The notes below the pieces were generated by a model. It saw nothing but the letters and a program-made list of their open reading frames with translations. It was not told the origin of the DNA and did not search any database. A DNA stretch of 64,000 nt, taken from the NCBI RefSeq assembly GCF_900104945.1, contig NZ_LT629736.1, forward strand, positions 1,116,001-1,180,000, written 5' to 3'. Both the position numbers and the translations under genes were made by a program. This document shows, in pieces, positions 37,349 to 46,582 of the stretch; the first letter of the stretch is position 1; every line of letters begins with the position of its first letter. This DNA comes from Halopseudomonas xinjiangensis. GTDB taxonomy: Bacteria > Pseudomonadota > Gammaproteobacteria > Pseudomonadales > Pseudomonadaceae.

Positions 37349-37375
37349 AACACCCCGCTTCGGCGGGGTGTTTTC
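37349..37375 (+). terminator. Rho-independent terminator after fadD1
   Basis: AACACCCCGC (37349-37358), TTCG tetraloop, GCGGGGTGTT (37363-37372), then further T. Perfect 10-bp stem. Confidence 0.92.
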
Positions 37376-37400
37376 GTTCTGAACCTAGCCCGTCCGTCTT

Positions 37401-37467
37401 CGTAGGAGCGGGCATGACCGGGAAGAAGAATGCGCGGACCCCATTCGCGCCCAGGTGCGCTCCTACA
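37401..37467. repeat. REP inverted pair (REPIN-like)
   Basis: Plus unit 37401-37425 (GTAGGAG head, stem GCGG/CCGG, slightly decayed) and minus unit 37443-37467 (stem GCGC/GCGC), heads outward, 17 bases between. A near copy starts 96 bases further on. Confidence 0.85.
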
Positions 37468-37496
37468 CGAAGCCGTCCGATCCTGCGCGGGTTGCC

Positions 37497-37561
37497 TGTA
37501 GGAGCGGGCATGACCGCGAAGAAGCATGCACGAACCCATTCGCGCCCAGGTGCGCTTCCAC
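37497..37561. repeat. REP inverted pair (REPIN-like), second copy
   Basis: Plus unit 37497-37521 (stem GCGG/CCGC) and minus unit 37539-37561 (stem GCGC/GCGC). The spacer GAAGCATGCACGAACCC resembles that of the first copy, pointing to local duplication. It ends 59 bases before hrpA, so the repeats lie in the hrpA leader. Confidence 0.85.
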
Positions 37562-37620
37562 GCAAGGCATTGCTCATCCTGCCTCTCGACAGCCTCGCCG
37601 CGCCACCGGACAATACGCAA

Positions 37621-40600
37621 ATGACCGATTCGTACAGCTCCGCACCCGATTTCAGCCACGCCATGGCCGCCGACCGCCATCGCCTGTCCCGGCAATTCAA
37701 CGACCTTCGCAAGAAACCCGATCCGGGCGCCCAGAGCAAATGGCTGGAACGCTTCCAGTCTTCCTGCGCACGGGTTGAACAACGCCGTCAGAGCGTGCCG
37801 CCGATCCGCTATGACGACAATCTGCCAATCGCCGCCAAGCGCGACGACATTGCCGCAGCGATCCGCGACAACCAGGTAGTGGTGATCGCTGGTGAAACCG
37901 GCTCCGGCAAAACCACGCAGCTTCCCAAGATCTGTCTGGAGCTCGGCAGGGGCACTCACGGTCTGATCGGCCACACACAGCCTCGCCGACTCGCGGCTCG
38001 CAGCGTTGCGGCACGGGTCGCGGACGAGCTCGGCACGCCGCTCGGTGAAACGGTCGGCTATCAGGTACGCTTTACCGACCAGAGCAGCGAGAGCACGCTG
38101 GTCAAGCTGATGACTGACGGCATCCTGCTCGCCGAGACGCAGAACGACCGGTTCCTCAATCGCTACGACACGCTGATCATCGACGAGGCGCACGAGCGCA
38201 GCCTGAACATCGATTTCCTGCTGGGCTATCTCAGGACCATCCTGCCCAAGCGCCCAGATCTCAAGATCATCATCACCTCGGCGACCATCGATCTGGAGCG
38301 CTTCTCGGAACACTTCGACGGTGCACCCATCATCGAGGTATCCGGCCGGACTTTCCCTGTCGATGTCTGGTACCGCCCGCTGTCTGCGGAGATGGACGAG
38401 GAGGGCAACCGCGTCGAGGAAGACCTGAGCATCGACCAGGGCATCCTCGCTGCGCTGCGTGAGATTGACGAGCACGAGAAGGCCACGCGCGGCCTACCGG
38501 GCGACGTGCTGATCTTCCTGCCGGGTGAGCGGGAGATTCGCGACACTGCCGAATACCTGCGCAAAGCCAATCTCAGGCACACCGAAATCCTGCCGCTGTA
38601 TGCGCGCCTGTCCGCTGCCGAGCAACAGAAAATCTTCGCCTCGCATTCCGGTCGCCGAGTGGTGTTGGCCACCAACGTGGCGGAAACCTCGCTCACCGTC
38701 CCGGGCATCCTCTATGTGATCGACCCGGGCGAGGCGCGAATCAGCCGCTACAGCCCCCGTTCGAAAGTGCAGCGGTTGCCGGTCGAGCCGGTATCCCAGG
38801 CCAGCGCTAACCAGCGCAAGGGGCGCTGCGGCCGCGTCGCGCCGGGTATCTGCATTCGTCTCTACAGCGAAGAGGATTTCAACAGCCGGCCGGCCTTTAC
38901 CGATCCGGAGATTCTGCGCACCAACCTGGCCGCAGTGATCCTGCAGATGCTGCACCTGCGCCTGGGCCGGATCGAGGATTTCCCGTTCATCGAGCCGCCG
39001 GAAGGCCGCGCCATCAGCGATGGCTTCACGCTGCTGCAGGAGTTGGCTGCGGTGGACCGGAGCGGGGCGATCAGTGAGGTCGGGCGTCAACTCGCACGCC
39101 TTCCGGTCGACCCTCGCATCGGACGCATGCTACTCGAAGCGGTCAATCAGAACTGTCTGGAAGAGCTGTTGATCATCGCCAGTGGCCTGTCAGTGCAAGA
39201 CCCGCGTGAACGACCGGTCGAGCGGCAACAGGCGTCCGATCAGGCGCATGCGCAGTGGGCGGATGAAGCCTCTGATTTCGCCGCGTTCGTCAATCTTTGG
39301 CGCGGTTTCGAAGAACAGCGTCAGGCAATGAGTCAGAACCAGCTGCGTAGCTGGTGTCGTCGCAATTTCCTCAATTATCTGCGCATGCGCGAGTGGCGCG
39401 AAACGCACCGGCAGCTGCTGCTTACCTGTCGCGACATGGGCTTCAGGACAAGCAACGAGCCAGCCGGTAGCGATCCGGTGCACAAGTCGTTACTGGCAGG
39501 CTTGCTCAGTCATCTGGGCAACAAGACCGAGGACGGCGATTACATGGGCGCGCGCCAAAGGCGTTTCATGATCCATCCTTCCTCGAAGCTGGCGAAGAAG
39601 CGACCGGTCTGGATCATGGTCGCCGAGCTGACCGAAACACGCCGGCTCTATGGGCGCATCGCCGCCAAGATCGACCCGGACTGGGTCGAGCCGCTGGCCG
39701 GGCATCTGGTCAAGACCAGCCACAGCGAGCCGCACTGGGAGAAGAAGCGCGGCCAGGTCATCGCTTACGAGCAGGTCAGCCTCTATGGTCTGGTCATCGT
39801 GCCGAAGCGCCGCGTGCACTTCGGGCCGATCGATCCGGTGATCGCGCGGGAGATCTTCATCCGGCAGGCTCTGGTTGCCGGCGAATGGCACGGCAAGGCT
39901 GCGTTCAACAAGGCGAATCAGACGCTGTTGGAGCAACTCGACGCACTGGAAGCCAAGGCGCGCAAGCGTGACATTCTGGTCGATGACGAGACGCTGTATC
40001 GCTATTTCGATGCGCGCATTCCGGCAAATATCTTCCAGCTGGCCAGTTTCGAGCGCTGGGTGAAAAAGGCGAGCGTGGATGAGCCAAGGCTACTGCACAT
40101 GACCCGCGAGGATCTGCTGCAGCGTGATGCCAACGAGGTCACTGCCGAACAATACCCGGACACCTGGCGCTGGGAGCGTGTCGCGCTGCCGCTGACCTAC
40201 CACTTCGAGCCGAATCACCCGGCGGATGGCGTCACCCTGAGAGTGCCGGCGGCGCTGCTTCGGCAATTGCCCGAAGAGCGGCTGGAATGGCTGGTGCCCG
40301 GGTTGATCTATGACAAATGCCTGGCGCTGGTGCGCGGTTTGCCCAAGGCGCTGCGCAAGAACTTTGTGCCGGTGCCGGATTTTGTTCGCGCGGCGCTGGA
40401 GCGCATGCCTTTCGGGCAGGGCAGTCTTACCCAGGCTTTGGCCCGGGAGCTGACGCGGATGACGGGCGCGCGTATTCCTGAAGACGCCTGGGCAGACGTC
40501 GACCTCGAGCCGCACCTGAAGATGCGCATTGAAGTGGTTGACGCGCAGGGGCGCGAAATCGCCTCGGGCCGCGACTATGGCGAGCTCTGTGCGCGCCTTG

Positions 40601-41511
40601 CTGGTCAGCCGATCGAAGCCGCTGCACCGGTAACCATTCAGGCCGAGCAGGATGCCAAACCTGCCGGTACCGCGGCCTTGCCTGAACAGGTCAGTCGCCG
40701 CCAGGCGGGCATTGACGTGACCTTCTGGCCGGCCTGGGTTGACCAGGGCGAGTCGGTGGTCGAGGAGTTGTTCGACGTCCAGGCCCAGGCCGAGGCAGCG
40801 CACCGCCGCGGAGTGCAGCGGTTGCTGTTGCAGTCGATGCCGGAACAGGCCAAGTTTCTCCGGCAGAAGGTCACTGCGCTGAAGGACGCATCCATCTACT
40901 ATCGGGAGCTCGGTACCGTTCAGCAATTGACCGATGATGTACTGCTCGCGGCTATCGATCAGGTCTGTCTGCAACCGCTCGAAAGCCTGCCGCGCGATCC
41001 GCAGTCGCTCGCTGCGTGTGTCGAGCGCGGGCGTGCCGAATGGGTGCCGGCCACGGAGAAACTGGCAGGACGTGTATTGACCATCCTCAAGGATTGGCAC
41101 GCGGTGCAAAAGCGGCTCAAGGGGCGCATCGATCTGTCCTGGGCGCTCGCGTTGAATGACATCCGCGAGCAATTGGCGAACCTTGTTTATCGTGGTTTCG
41201 TCCGTGATGTGCCGGGCGAGTGGCTGGAGCAATACCCGCGCTACCTGGCCGCGCTGCAGCAGCGGCTGGACAAGCTGCCGGGCCAGGTACAACGCGATCG
41301 TGTCTGGACCGATGAAATCCAGCATCTGTGGCAGCAGTATTCGGCGCGGTTGGAAAAACAGCGACAGGAAGGGCGGGTCGATCCACGGCTGCAAACCTGG
41401 CGCTGGATGCTCGAGGAATACCGCGTATCGCTGTTTGCCCAGCAGTTAGGGACGAAAATGCCGGTATCGCTCAAACGGCTGCAAAAACTTTGGCAGGAAA
41501 TCACAGCCTGA
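37621..41511 (+). CDS. hrpA: HrpA, DEAH-box ATP-dependent RNA helicase
   Basis: 1296 residues, the usual HrpA size. RecA-like domains carry Walker A GETGSGKTTQ at 91-100, DEAH at 188-191, SAT in ITSATIDLERF, and motif VI NQRKGRCGRVAPG. Helicase-associated and OB-like domains follow, then the long HrpA-specific C-terminal region (DUF3418). HrpA acts on mRNA and on stalled ribosomes. The ATG at 37621 (MTDSYSSAPDF) is used because the open frame upstream runs through the REP repeats. Confidence 0.95.
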   Translation: MTDSYSSAPDFSHAMAADRHRLSRQFNDLRKKPDPGAQSKWLERFQSSCARVEQRRQSVPPIRYDDNLPIAAKRDDIAAAIRDNQVVVIAGETGSGKTTQLPKICLELGRGTHGLIGHTQPRRLAARSVAARVADELGTPLGETVGYQVRFTDQSSESTLVKLMTDGILLAETQNDRFLNRYDTLIIDEAHERSLNIDFLLGYLRTILPKRPDLKIIITSATIDLERFSEHFDGAPIIEVSGRTFPVDVWYRPLSAEMDEEGNRVEEDLSIDQGILAALREIDEHEKATRGLPGDVLIFLPGEREIRDTAEYLRKANLRHTEILPLYARLSAAEQQKIFASHSGRRVVLATNVAETSLTVPGILYVIDPGEARISRYSPRSKVQRLPVEPVSQASANQRKGRCGRVAPGICIRLYSEEDFNSRPAFTDPEILRTNLAAVILQMLHLRLGRIEDFPFIEPPEGRAISDGFTLLQELAAVDRSGAISEVGRQLARLPVDPRIGRMLLEAVNQNCLEELLIIASGLSVQDPRERPVERQQASDQAHAQWADEASDFAAFVNLWRGFEEQRQAMSQNQLRSWCRRNFLNYLRMREWRETHRQLLLTCRDMGFRTSNEPAGSDPVHKSLLAGLLSHLGNKTEDGDYMGARQRRFMIHPSSKLAKKRPVWIMVAELTETRRLYGRIAAKIDPDWVEPLAGHLVKTSHSEPHWEKKRGQVIAYEQVSLYGLVIVPKRRVHFGPIDPVIAREIFIRQALVAGEWHGKAAFNKANQTLLEQLDALEAKARKRDILVDDETLYRYFDARIPANIFQLASFERWVKKASVDEPRLLHMTREDLLQRDANEVTAEQYPDTWRWERVALPLTYHFEPNHPADGVTLRVPAALLRQLPEERLEWLVPGLIYDKCLALVRGLPKALRKNFVPVPDFVRAALERMPFGQGSLTQALARELTRMTGARIPEDAWADVDLEPHLKMRIEVVDAQGREIASGRDYGELCARLAGQPIEAAAPVTIQAEQDAKPAGTAALPEQVSRRQAGIDVTFWPAWVDQGESVVEELFDVQAQAEAAHRRGVQRLLLQSMPEQAKFLRQKVTALKDASIYYRELGTVQQLTDDVLLAAIDQVCLQPLESLPRDPQSLAACVERGRAEWVPATEKLAGRVLTILKDWHAVQKRLKGRIDLSWALALNDIREQLANLVYRGFVRDVPGEWLEQYPRYLAALQQRLDKLPGQVQRDRVWTDEIQHLWQQYSARLEKQRQEGRVDPRLQTWRWMLEEYRVSLFAQQLGTKMPVSLKRLQKLWQEITA

Positions 41512-41559
41512 ATCGGCGACAGTCGATAAACTGAGATTTCGCTTCGCAAAGGACCAATC

Positions 41560-42492
41560 GTGCCCGACCTCAACGTCAGTACCTTGCAGTGCACCGTAAC
41601 CGACGAGCTCGCGCTTCAGGTCAGTCGGCTCTTTACCGATCCGGGCGGGCCTGCCGTGTTGATGATTCATGGCCTGGCTGAAGACAGCGGCATCTTCTGT
41701 CCGCGCAACGGGGCAGGCCTGGCAGTGTTTCTGGCGGAAGCGGGCTTCGATGTCTTTGTGGCGGATCTGCGTGGCCATGGCGCGAGCCCTCCACGGCTGG
41801 CCCCGGGCGTCTCGATCACACAACACGATATCGTGTGCCAGGACATGCCAGCGCTGTTTGAGCTGATCGAAGCCCACCACCCGGGGGAGCATTTCTTCGC
41901 CGTTGGCCATGCCTGGGGCAGCGTGCTCCTGGCCGCTGCGCTGACCCGCCAACCGGCCTGGCTCGATCGCGTCGCCGGGCTCATCCATTTTGCTGCGCGG
42001 CGCGTGTCGCGTCGTGGAGGGTGGCGACATCGCCTCATGGTCGAAACGCTGTGGGCCAAGGTGATGCCGGCGCTGGGCAAGCGCCAGGGTCTGATTCCCG
42101 CCCGCTCCCTGGGCATCGGTTCCAATGATGTCTCGCTGGCGCTGCATGCCGGGCAATTGGCATGGTCGCGCGGCGCCGAATGGCGTGATCTGGAGGACGG
42201 ATTCGACTATGCTTTGCGGCTAGAAGAGCTGTCATGGCCGGCGGGGTTGTATCTTGCGGGCAAACATGACAAATATTTGGGACAGTTTGATGACGTCAAG
42301 GCGTTTGCCCGGGAATTCGGGCCGCATGACATGCAACTGATCCTGCTGCAGAAAGGGACAGGCTGTTCTCGCAATTATGGCCACAACGACCTGCTCACCC
42401 ACCCGCAGGCGTCACTGGATCATTTCCCCCTCGTGCTGGCCTGGATGCAGCAGCGAATCCACGGGGCGAAGACCAACGAGAGCGCCGCCTGA
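41560..42492 (+). CDS. Alpha/beta-hydrolase-fold protein with Ala at the nucleophile
   Basis: 310 residues. Alpha/beta-hydrolase fold signs: VLMIHGLAEDSG near 33-44 (oxyanion loop), VADLRGHGAS near 67-76, nucleophile elbow GHAWGS at 116-121, a possible acid Asp in GKHDKY and a possible catalytic His in NYGHNDLLTHP. The elbow normally reads G-x-S-x-G; here residue 118 is Ala (codon GCC, 41911-41913), so ordinary ester hydrolysis looks impossible unless another residue serves. Start codon GTG with AAAGGA upstream. It lies 48 bases after hrpA and 50 before the KAS III gene. Function unknown; possible binding or scaffold role in fatty-acid metabolism. Confidence 0.8.
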   Translation: MPDLNVSTLQCTVTDELALQVSRLFTDPGGPAVLMIHGLAEDSGIFCPRNGAGLAVFLAEAGFDVFVADLRGHGASPPRLAPGVSITQHDIVCQDMPALFELIEAHHPGEHFFAVGHAWGSVLLAAALTRQPAWLDRVAGLIHFAARRVSRRGGWRHRLMVETLWAKVMPALGKRQGLIPARSLGIGSNDVSLALHAGQLAWSRGAEWRDLEDGFDYALRLEELSWPAGLYLAGKHDKYLGQFDDVKAFAREFGPHDMQLILLQKGTGCSRNYGHNDLLTHPQASLDHFPLVLAWMQQRIHGAKTNESAA

Positions 42493-42542
42493 CCTGTCGG
42501 CGGCACACAACGACATTGCCAACACCATAAAGAGGACCGACC

Positions 42543-43664
42543 GTGCAGAAAGTAGTGATCAGCGGAACGGGTTTGTACACACCGCCCTACAGCATCAGCA
42601 ACGAAGAACTGGTTGAAAGCTTCAATGCCTACGTCGAGAAGTTCAACCAGGAGAACGCTGCCGCCATCGCTACCGGTGAAGTTGCACCGCTGGCTCCCTC
42701 GAGCACCGAATTCATCGAGAAAGCGTCCGGCATCAAGAGCCGTTACGTCGTTAACAAGGACGGCATTCTCGATATCAACCGTATGAAGCCGGACATTCCC
42801 GAGCGCGGCAATGACGAGCTGGCGGTACTGGCGGAGCTGGCGGTCAAGGCGGCCAATCAGGCGCTTGAGCGTGCCGGTAAGACCGCTGCCGACATCGATG
42901 GTGTGATCATGGCCTGCTCCAATCTGCAGCGCGCCTATCCGGCGATGGCAGTTGAAGTGCAGGAAGCGTTGGGTATCGAAGGGTTCGGCTTCGACATGAA
43001 CGTCGCCTGTTCCTCGGCAACCTTCGGCATCCAGGCCGCAGCCAATGCTGTCCAGCTGGGTCAGGCACGTGCCGTGCTGATGGTGAACCCCGAGATCTGC
43101 ACCGGTCACATGAACTTCCGCGACCGCGACAGCCATTTCATTTTCGGTGATGCCTGTACTGCTGTCGTAGTCGAACGCGCCGAAGACGCAACCTCGGCAT
43201 ATCAGTGGGAAATCCTCGGCACCAAGCTGCTGACCAAGTTCTCCAACAACATTCGCAACAACTTCGGCTTCCTCAATCGCGCCGATGATCAATACGCCGA
43301 CCAGCCCGACAAGCTCTTCATTCAGCAGGGTCGAAAGGTGTTCAAGGACGTCTGTCCGATGGTCGCCGAGCTGATCGGCCAGCACCTGGAGCAAACCGGC
43401 CTGCCGGTCAGCGACATCCGTCGCTTCTGGCTGCACCAGGCCAACCTGAACATGAACATGCTGATTGCCCGCAAGTTGCTGGGGCGGGATCCGAACGAGC
43501 AGGAAGCGCCGGTAGTCCTCGACGAGTACGCCAACACCAGTTCGGCCGGCTCGATCATCGCTTTCCACAAACATCAGGACGATCTGCCCGCCGGCACTCA
43601 TGGCGTGATCTGCTCATTTGGCGCGGGTTATTCGATCGGCAGCGTAATCGTTCGCAAACTCTGA
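42543..43664 (+). CDS. KAS III-like beta-ketoacyl synthase (acyl-CoA shunt type)
   Basis: 373 residues, longer than FabH. The catalytic triad is complete: Cys156 ([10 protein letters not shown]), His298 (WLHQAN), Asn331 ([10 protein letters not shown]). The sequence resembles P. aeruginosa PA3286 (recalled), which condenses medium-chain acyl-CoA from beta-oxidation with malonyl-ACP and so feeds degradation products back into fatty-acid synthesis. Two fadD genes and a phaJ-type gene in the same neighbourhood fit that role. Start codon GTG at 42543 with AGAGGA upstream. Confidence 0.88.
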   Translation: MQKVVISGTGLYTPPYSISNEELVESFNAYVEKFNQENAAAIATGEVAPLAPSSTEFIEKASGIKSRYVVNKDGILDINRMKPDIPERGNDELAVLAELAVKAANQALERAGKTAADIDGVIMACSNLQRAYPAMAVEVQEALGIEGFGFDMNVACSSATFGIQAAANAVQLGQARAVLMVNPEICTGHMNFRDRDSHFIFGDACTAVVVERAEDATSAYQWEILGTKLLTKFSNNIRNNFGFLNRADDQYADQPDKLFIQQGRKVFKDVCPMVAELIGQHLEQTGLPVSDIRRFWLHQANLNMNMLIARKLLGRDPNEQEAPVVLDEYANTSSAGSIIAFHKHQDDLPAGTHGVICSFGAGYSIGSVIVRKL

Positions 43665-43780
43665 GATTGCCTGTCACCAAAGCTTCACGACTGTGACATG
43701 GGCCCGCCATGACGGCCGGTCAGGATGACTTGCCGGGGATAGATGCTTCTGCATTGGTGCGCCCGGTCTGCTCCTTCAAA

Positions 43781-43803
43781 CCCCACTCCGGTGGGGTTTT
43801 TTT
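43781..43803 (+). terminator. Rho-independent terminator after the KAS III gene
   Basis: AACCCCAC-tccg-GTGGGGTT followed by TTTTT. Perfect 8-bp stem and tetraloop, 116 bases after the stop; the stretch between (43665-43780) shows no gene. Confidence 0.88.
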
Positions 43804-43851
43804 ATGGCTTTGATTTCTCCGGCTCCGGCGCCGCTGTGGCATGCTAGGGGC

Positions 43852-44973
43852 ATGACCATACTGCAACTCGAATCGATCGATGAGGTCCAGCCGGAAGCGT
43901 GGGATGAGCTGGTTGGGCCGGGCTATCCCTTTCTCAGGCACGCTTTTCTGCATGCGCTGGAAGCCAGCGGCTCGGTATCGCCTGCGACGGGCTGGACGCC
44001 GGCGCATCTGGTTCTGCAAGGAGAAGGGGGCCGACTCGACGCGCTGTTACCGCTCTACCGGAAGATGCATTCCTACGGAGAATATGTGTTCGACTTCCAA
44101 TGGGCCGATGCCTGGGAGCGGGCAGGGCAGCACTATTATCCGAAGTTGGTCGCGGCGGTACCGTTTTCGCCAGTGCAAGGACCGCGCCTGGTGGCGCGCG
44201 ACGCGTCGCAGGCGGAACCGTTGCTGAATGGGCTGGACAGCCTGCTATCGAGTCGTGAGGCTTCCGGTGCGCATCTGCTATTCAACAACGGAGCCGAGAA
44301 TCCGGCGCTTGAGCAGCACGGTTGGGTGCAGAGACTGGGCTGTCAGTTCCATTGGTTCAATCGAGACTACGCAACCTTCGACGACTTTCTCGCTGCGTGC
44401 AGCTCGCGCAAGCGCAAGAACTTCCGCAAGGAACGCGTGGCGGTGGCTGAACAGGGCTTCAGCTTTCATTGGGTGACCGCGCAGGACCTGAACGATTCGC
44501 ACTGGGACACCTTCTACCCGTTCTACGCTGCGACCTACTACAAGCGCGGTCAGGAACCCTATTTGACCCGGGCGTTCTTTTCCATGCTGGGCTCGGGGAT
44601 GGCCGACACGGTACGGCTGCTATTCGTCCGCCACGAAGGCCGAGACGTGGCTGGTGCGCTGTTCCTGGCCGGCGGCGACACCCTTTACGGCCGTTATTGG
44701 GGCTGCCTGGAGGAATACGACCGGCTGCACTTTGAAACCTGTTTCTACCAGGGGATGGAGCGCTGCATAGCCGAAGGATTCTCCCGCTTCGATGCTGGTG
44801 CGCAAGGCGAACACAAGCTGATCCGCGGATTCGAACCCGTCCTGACGCAGTCCTGGCACAAGCTGCAGCCTGGATTGCATGAGGCGGTGGCGGATTTTCT
44901 CAGGCGAGAGCGATCCGGTATCGAAGCCTATCGGGACGATGCGAGGAATTACCTGCCGTATAGGCAGCAGTAG
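43852..44973 (+). CDS. GNAT-fold N-acetyltransferase (DUF482/COG3146-like)
   Basis: 373 residues. Features of the GNAT-like DUF482 group: LRHAFLHALEASGSV near 25-39, AHLLFNNGAEN, SRKRKNFRKERVAV near 183-196, TYYKRGQEPYLTRAFF near 228-243, GRYWGCLEEYDRLHFETCFYQ and the closing GAQGEHKLIRGFEP. FemAB-type and related acyltransferases share parts of this pattern, but no substrate is proven. The ATG at 43852 is preferred over one at 43804, because that one lies in the terminator's T run. Confidence 0.75.
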   Translation: MTILQLESIDEVQPEAWDELVGPGYPFLRHAFLHALEASGSVSPATGWTPAHLVLQGEGGRLDALLPLYRKMHSYGEYVFDFQWADAWERAGQHYYPKLVAAVPFSPVQGPRLVARDASQAEPLLNGLDSLLSSREASGAHLLFNNGAENPALEQHGWVQRLGCQFHWFNRDYATFDDFLAACSSRKRKNFRKERVAVAEQGFSFHWVTAQDLNDSHWDTFYPFYAATYYKRGQEPYLTRAFFSMLGSGMADTVRLLFVRHEGRDVAGALFLAGGDTLYGRYWGCLEEYDRLHFETCFYQGMERCIAEGFSRFDAGAQGEHKLIRGFEPVLTQSWHKLQPGLHEAVADFLRRERSGIEAYRDDARNYLPYRQQ

Positions 44974-45005
44974 GGCTTTGCCACCCGTTTGCCCCGAGCA
45001 TCCTT

Positions 45006-45122
45006 CTTCGCGGTCATGCCCGCTCCTACAAGGGCGAGGGGTGCGCCGGACCGCTGTAGGAGCGCACCTGGGCGCGAAAGCGGAGTCCGTGCTCCTTCTT
45101 CGCGGTCATGCCCGCTCCTACA
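45006..45122. repeat. REP-like repeats: one single unit and one inverted pair
   Basis: Single minus unit at 45006-45030 (stem GCGG/CCGC). Pair: plus unit 45055-45079 (stem GCGC/GCGC) and minus unit 45098-45122 (stem GCGG/CCGC). They fill the gap between two convergent genes, ending 12 bases from the cyclophilin stop. Confidence 0.88.
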
Positions 45123-45134
45123 TGAGCTGCGCGC

Positions 45135-45701
45135 TTACTCGGCGTCGCTCTCGACCCGCTTGGCATTGATGATGGTCACCGGGTTCTGCGGCACGTTCTG
45201 GTGCATCCCCTGGTTGCCGGTCGGTACCTTGGCGATGGTTTCGACTACATGCTGGCCATCGACGACTTTGCCGAACACGGCGTAACCGGCATTGCTATTG
45301 GTGCGATCCAGGAACTCGTTATTGGCCAGGTTGATGAAGAACTGGCTGGTGGCGCTGTCCGGATCGTTAGTACGTGCCATGGCCACGGTATAGCGCTCGT
45401 TCTTCAGATTGTTATCCGCCTCGTTCTTGATCGGCTTGCCGACGCTGCGCTGGCGCATGTCCGTGGTAAACCCGCCGCCCTGGATCATGAAGCCAGGAAT
45501 GACGCGGTGGAACACTAGGTTGTCGTAGTGGCCTGCTTCGACGTAGCGAAGGAAATTGGCGACCGTAACAGGTGCCTTGTCTTCGTACAGCTCCAGTTCG
45601 ATCTCGCCCAGGTTGGTATTGAGCACGACACGCGGATTGTCGGCGTGGGCGGTGGTGGCAAGCAGGAACAGGCCGCAGGCGGCGGCGAGGCGTTTGATCA
45701 T
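45135..45701 (-). CDS. ppiA: Periplasmic peptidyl-prolyl cis-trans isomerase (cyclophilin)
   Basis: 188 residues. Signal peptide MIKRLAAACGLFLLATTAHA, then a cyclophilin domain: VTVANFLRYVEAGHYDNLVFHRVIPGF is split here as VANFLRYVEAG and YDNLVFHRVIPGF, then MIQGGGF, MARTNDPDSATSQFFIN and AVFGKVVDGQHVV. Catalytic Arg (HRVIPGF) and the QFFIN strand are intact. It speeds proline isomerisation in exported proteins. The ATG at 45701 has GGAG seven bases upstream; it follows the hydrolase stop by two bases, so the two genes form an operon. Confidence 0.92.
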   Translation of the reverse strand: MIKRLAAACGLFLLATTAHADNPRVVLNTNLGEIELELYEDKAPVTVANFLRYVEAGHYDNLVFHRVIPGFMIQGGGFTTDMRQRSVGKPIKNEADNNLKNERYTVAMARTNDPDSATSQFFINLANNEFLDRTNSNAGYAVFGKVVDGQHVVETIAKVPTGNQGMHQNVPQNPVTIINAKRVESDAE

Positions 45702-45703
45702 TA

Positions 45704-46525
45704 TCAAGCTCCGGTGATTTCTTGTTGGGGTTGCCTAGAAGACTCGGATTGGCGCAAAAAGTCCAGTATCAGGCGGTTGCAGTGCTCGGGCTGGTCGACG
45801 GGCGTGGCGTGGCAGGAATCGGCGATCACTTCCAGATGAGCGTCGCCGAGCCGGCAGACGTACTCGCGCTTGCGCTCGATGGGCATGTAGTCGTTGTCGC
45901 CGCTGATCACCAGAACCGGACAGCAGATCCGATCGAGCCGCTCGACCACACTCCATCCGATAATGGCCCGCAGCGAGGCGAGATAGGCCTTGCGGTCGTT
46001 CTCGCACCAACGCTGCTCAAAGGTCTCCCGCAGCGTCTGTTGTTCGGCTTTGGGGAAGAGTACCCGAGCCAGGCCGCGAGCAGTCACGCTCAAGGGCAGG
46101 GCATGCGCCAGGACAAGGCGCTGGGCGACCATCGCATATTCCTTCACGCGCTTGGGACGGACTTCTGGAGCGCTGTTGATGACGGTGAGGCTGGCGGGAA
46201 TGTCGGGATGGTCGGTAGCAAGTTGAAAGGCGATCATGCCACCCATCGAGATTCCGATGATGTGAGGCCGCTGCAAATCCAGCGCTTCGGTCAGGCAGAC
46301 AAGATCGTCGGAAAAGCCCTTGATGGAATAGTTGCCCTTCGGCTTGTCGCTCAGCCCGTGCCCGCGCATGTCAACGCAGACTACCCGATAGCGCTCGGAC
46401 AGAGCGTCCGTTTGGTTCTCCCAGTCGCGGGTGCTGGATCCAAGGCCGTGAATCAGGACGACGGGCTCACCCTGGCCCTGGTCGGTGTAGTACAGGCGAC
46501 ATCCGTTGGCAGTAAGGTGCGGCAT
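45704..46525 (-). CDS. Alpha/beta-hydrolase (esterase/lactonase-like)
   Basis: 273 residues. Intact catalytic pattern: oxyanion loop VVLIHGLGSSTRDWE near 22-36, VDMRGHGLSDKP, nucleophile Ser in GISMGGM near 91-97, Asp in ISGDNDYMP and His in DSCHATPVDQP. The pattern is like BioH or 3-oxoadipate enol-lactonase relatives, but substrate cannot be read from sequence. The cyclophilin gene starts two bases beyond its stop. Confidence 0.85.
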   Translation of the reverse strand: MPHLTANGCRLYYTDQGQGEPVVLIHGLGSSTRDWENQTDALSERYRVVCVDMRGHGLSDKPKGNYSIKGFSDDLVCLTEALDLQRPHIIGISMGGMIAFQLATDHPDIPASLTVINSAPEVRPKRVKEYAMVAQRLVLAHALPLSVTARGLARVLFPKAEQQTLRETFEQRWCENDRKAYLASLRAIIGWSVVERLDRICCPVLVISGDNDYMPIERKREYVCRLGDAHLEVIADSCHATPVDQPEHCNRLILDFLRQSESSRQPQQEITGA

Positions 46526-46582
46526 AGCAGTTCCTTTACAGGGTCGCTTATTCTTAACAGAGTCGCCGCACGGTTTGAAGCC

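Noticed and set aside
37339..37620. N-terminal extension of HrpA
   Set aside because: The extension would translate through the fadD1 terminator and two REP pairs; the ATG at 37621 gives a normal length.
43804..43851. Earlier start for the GNAT-fold protein
   Set aside because: That ATG lies immediately after the terminator stem, in its T run, so the mRNA would not carry a ribosome site for it.
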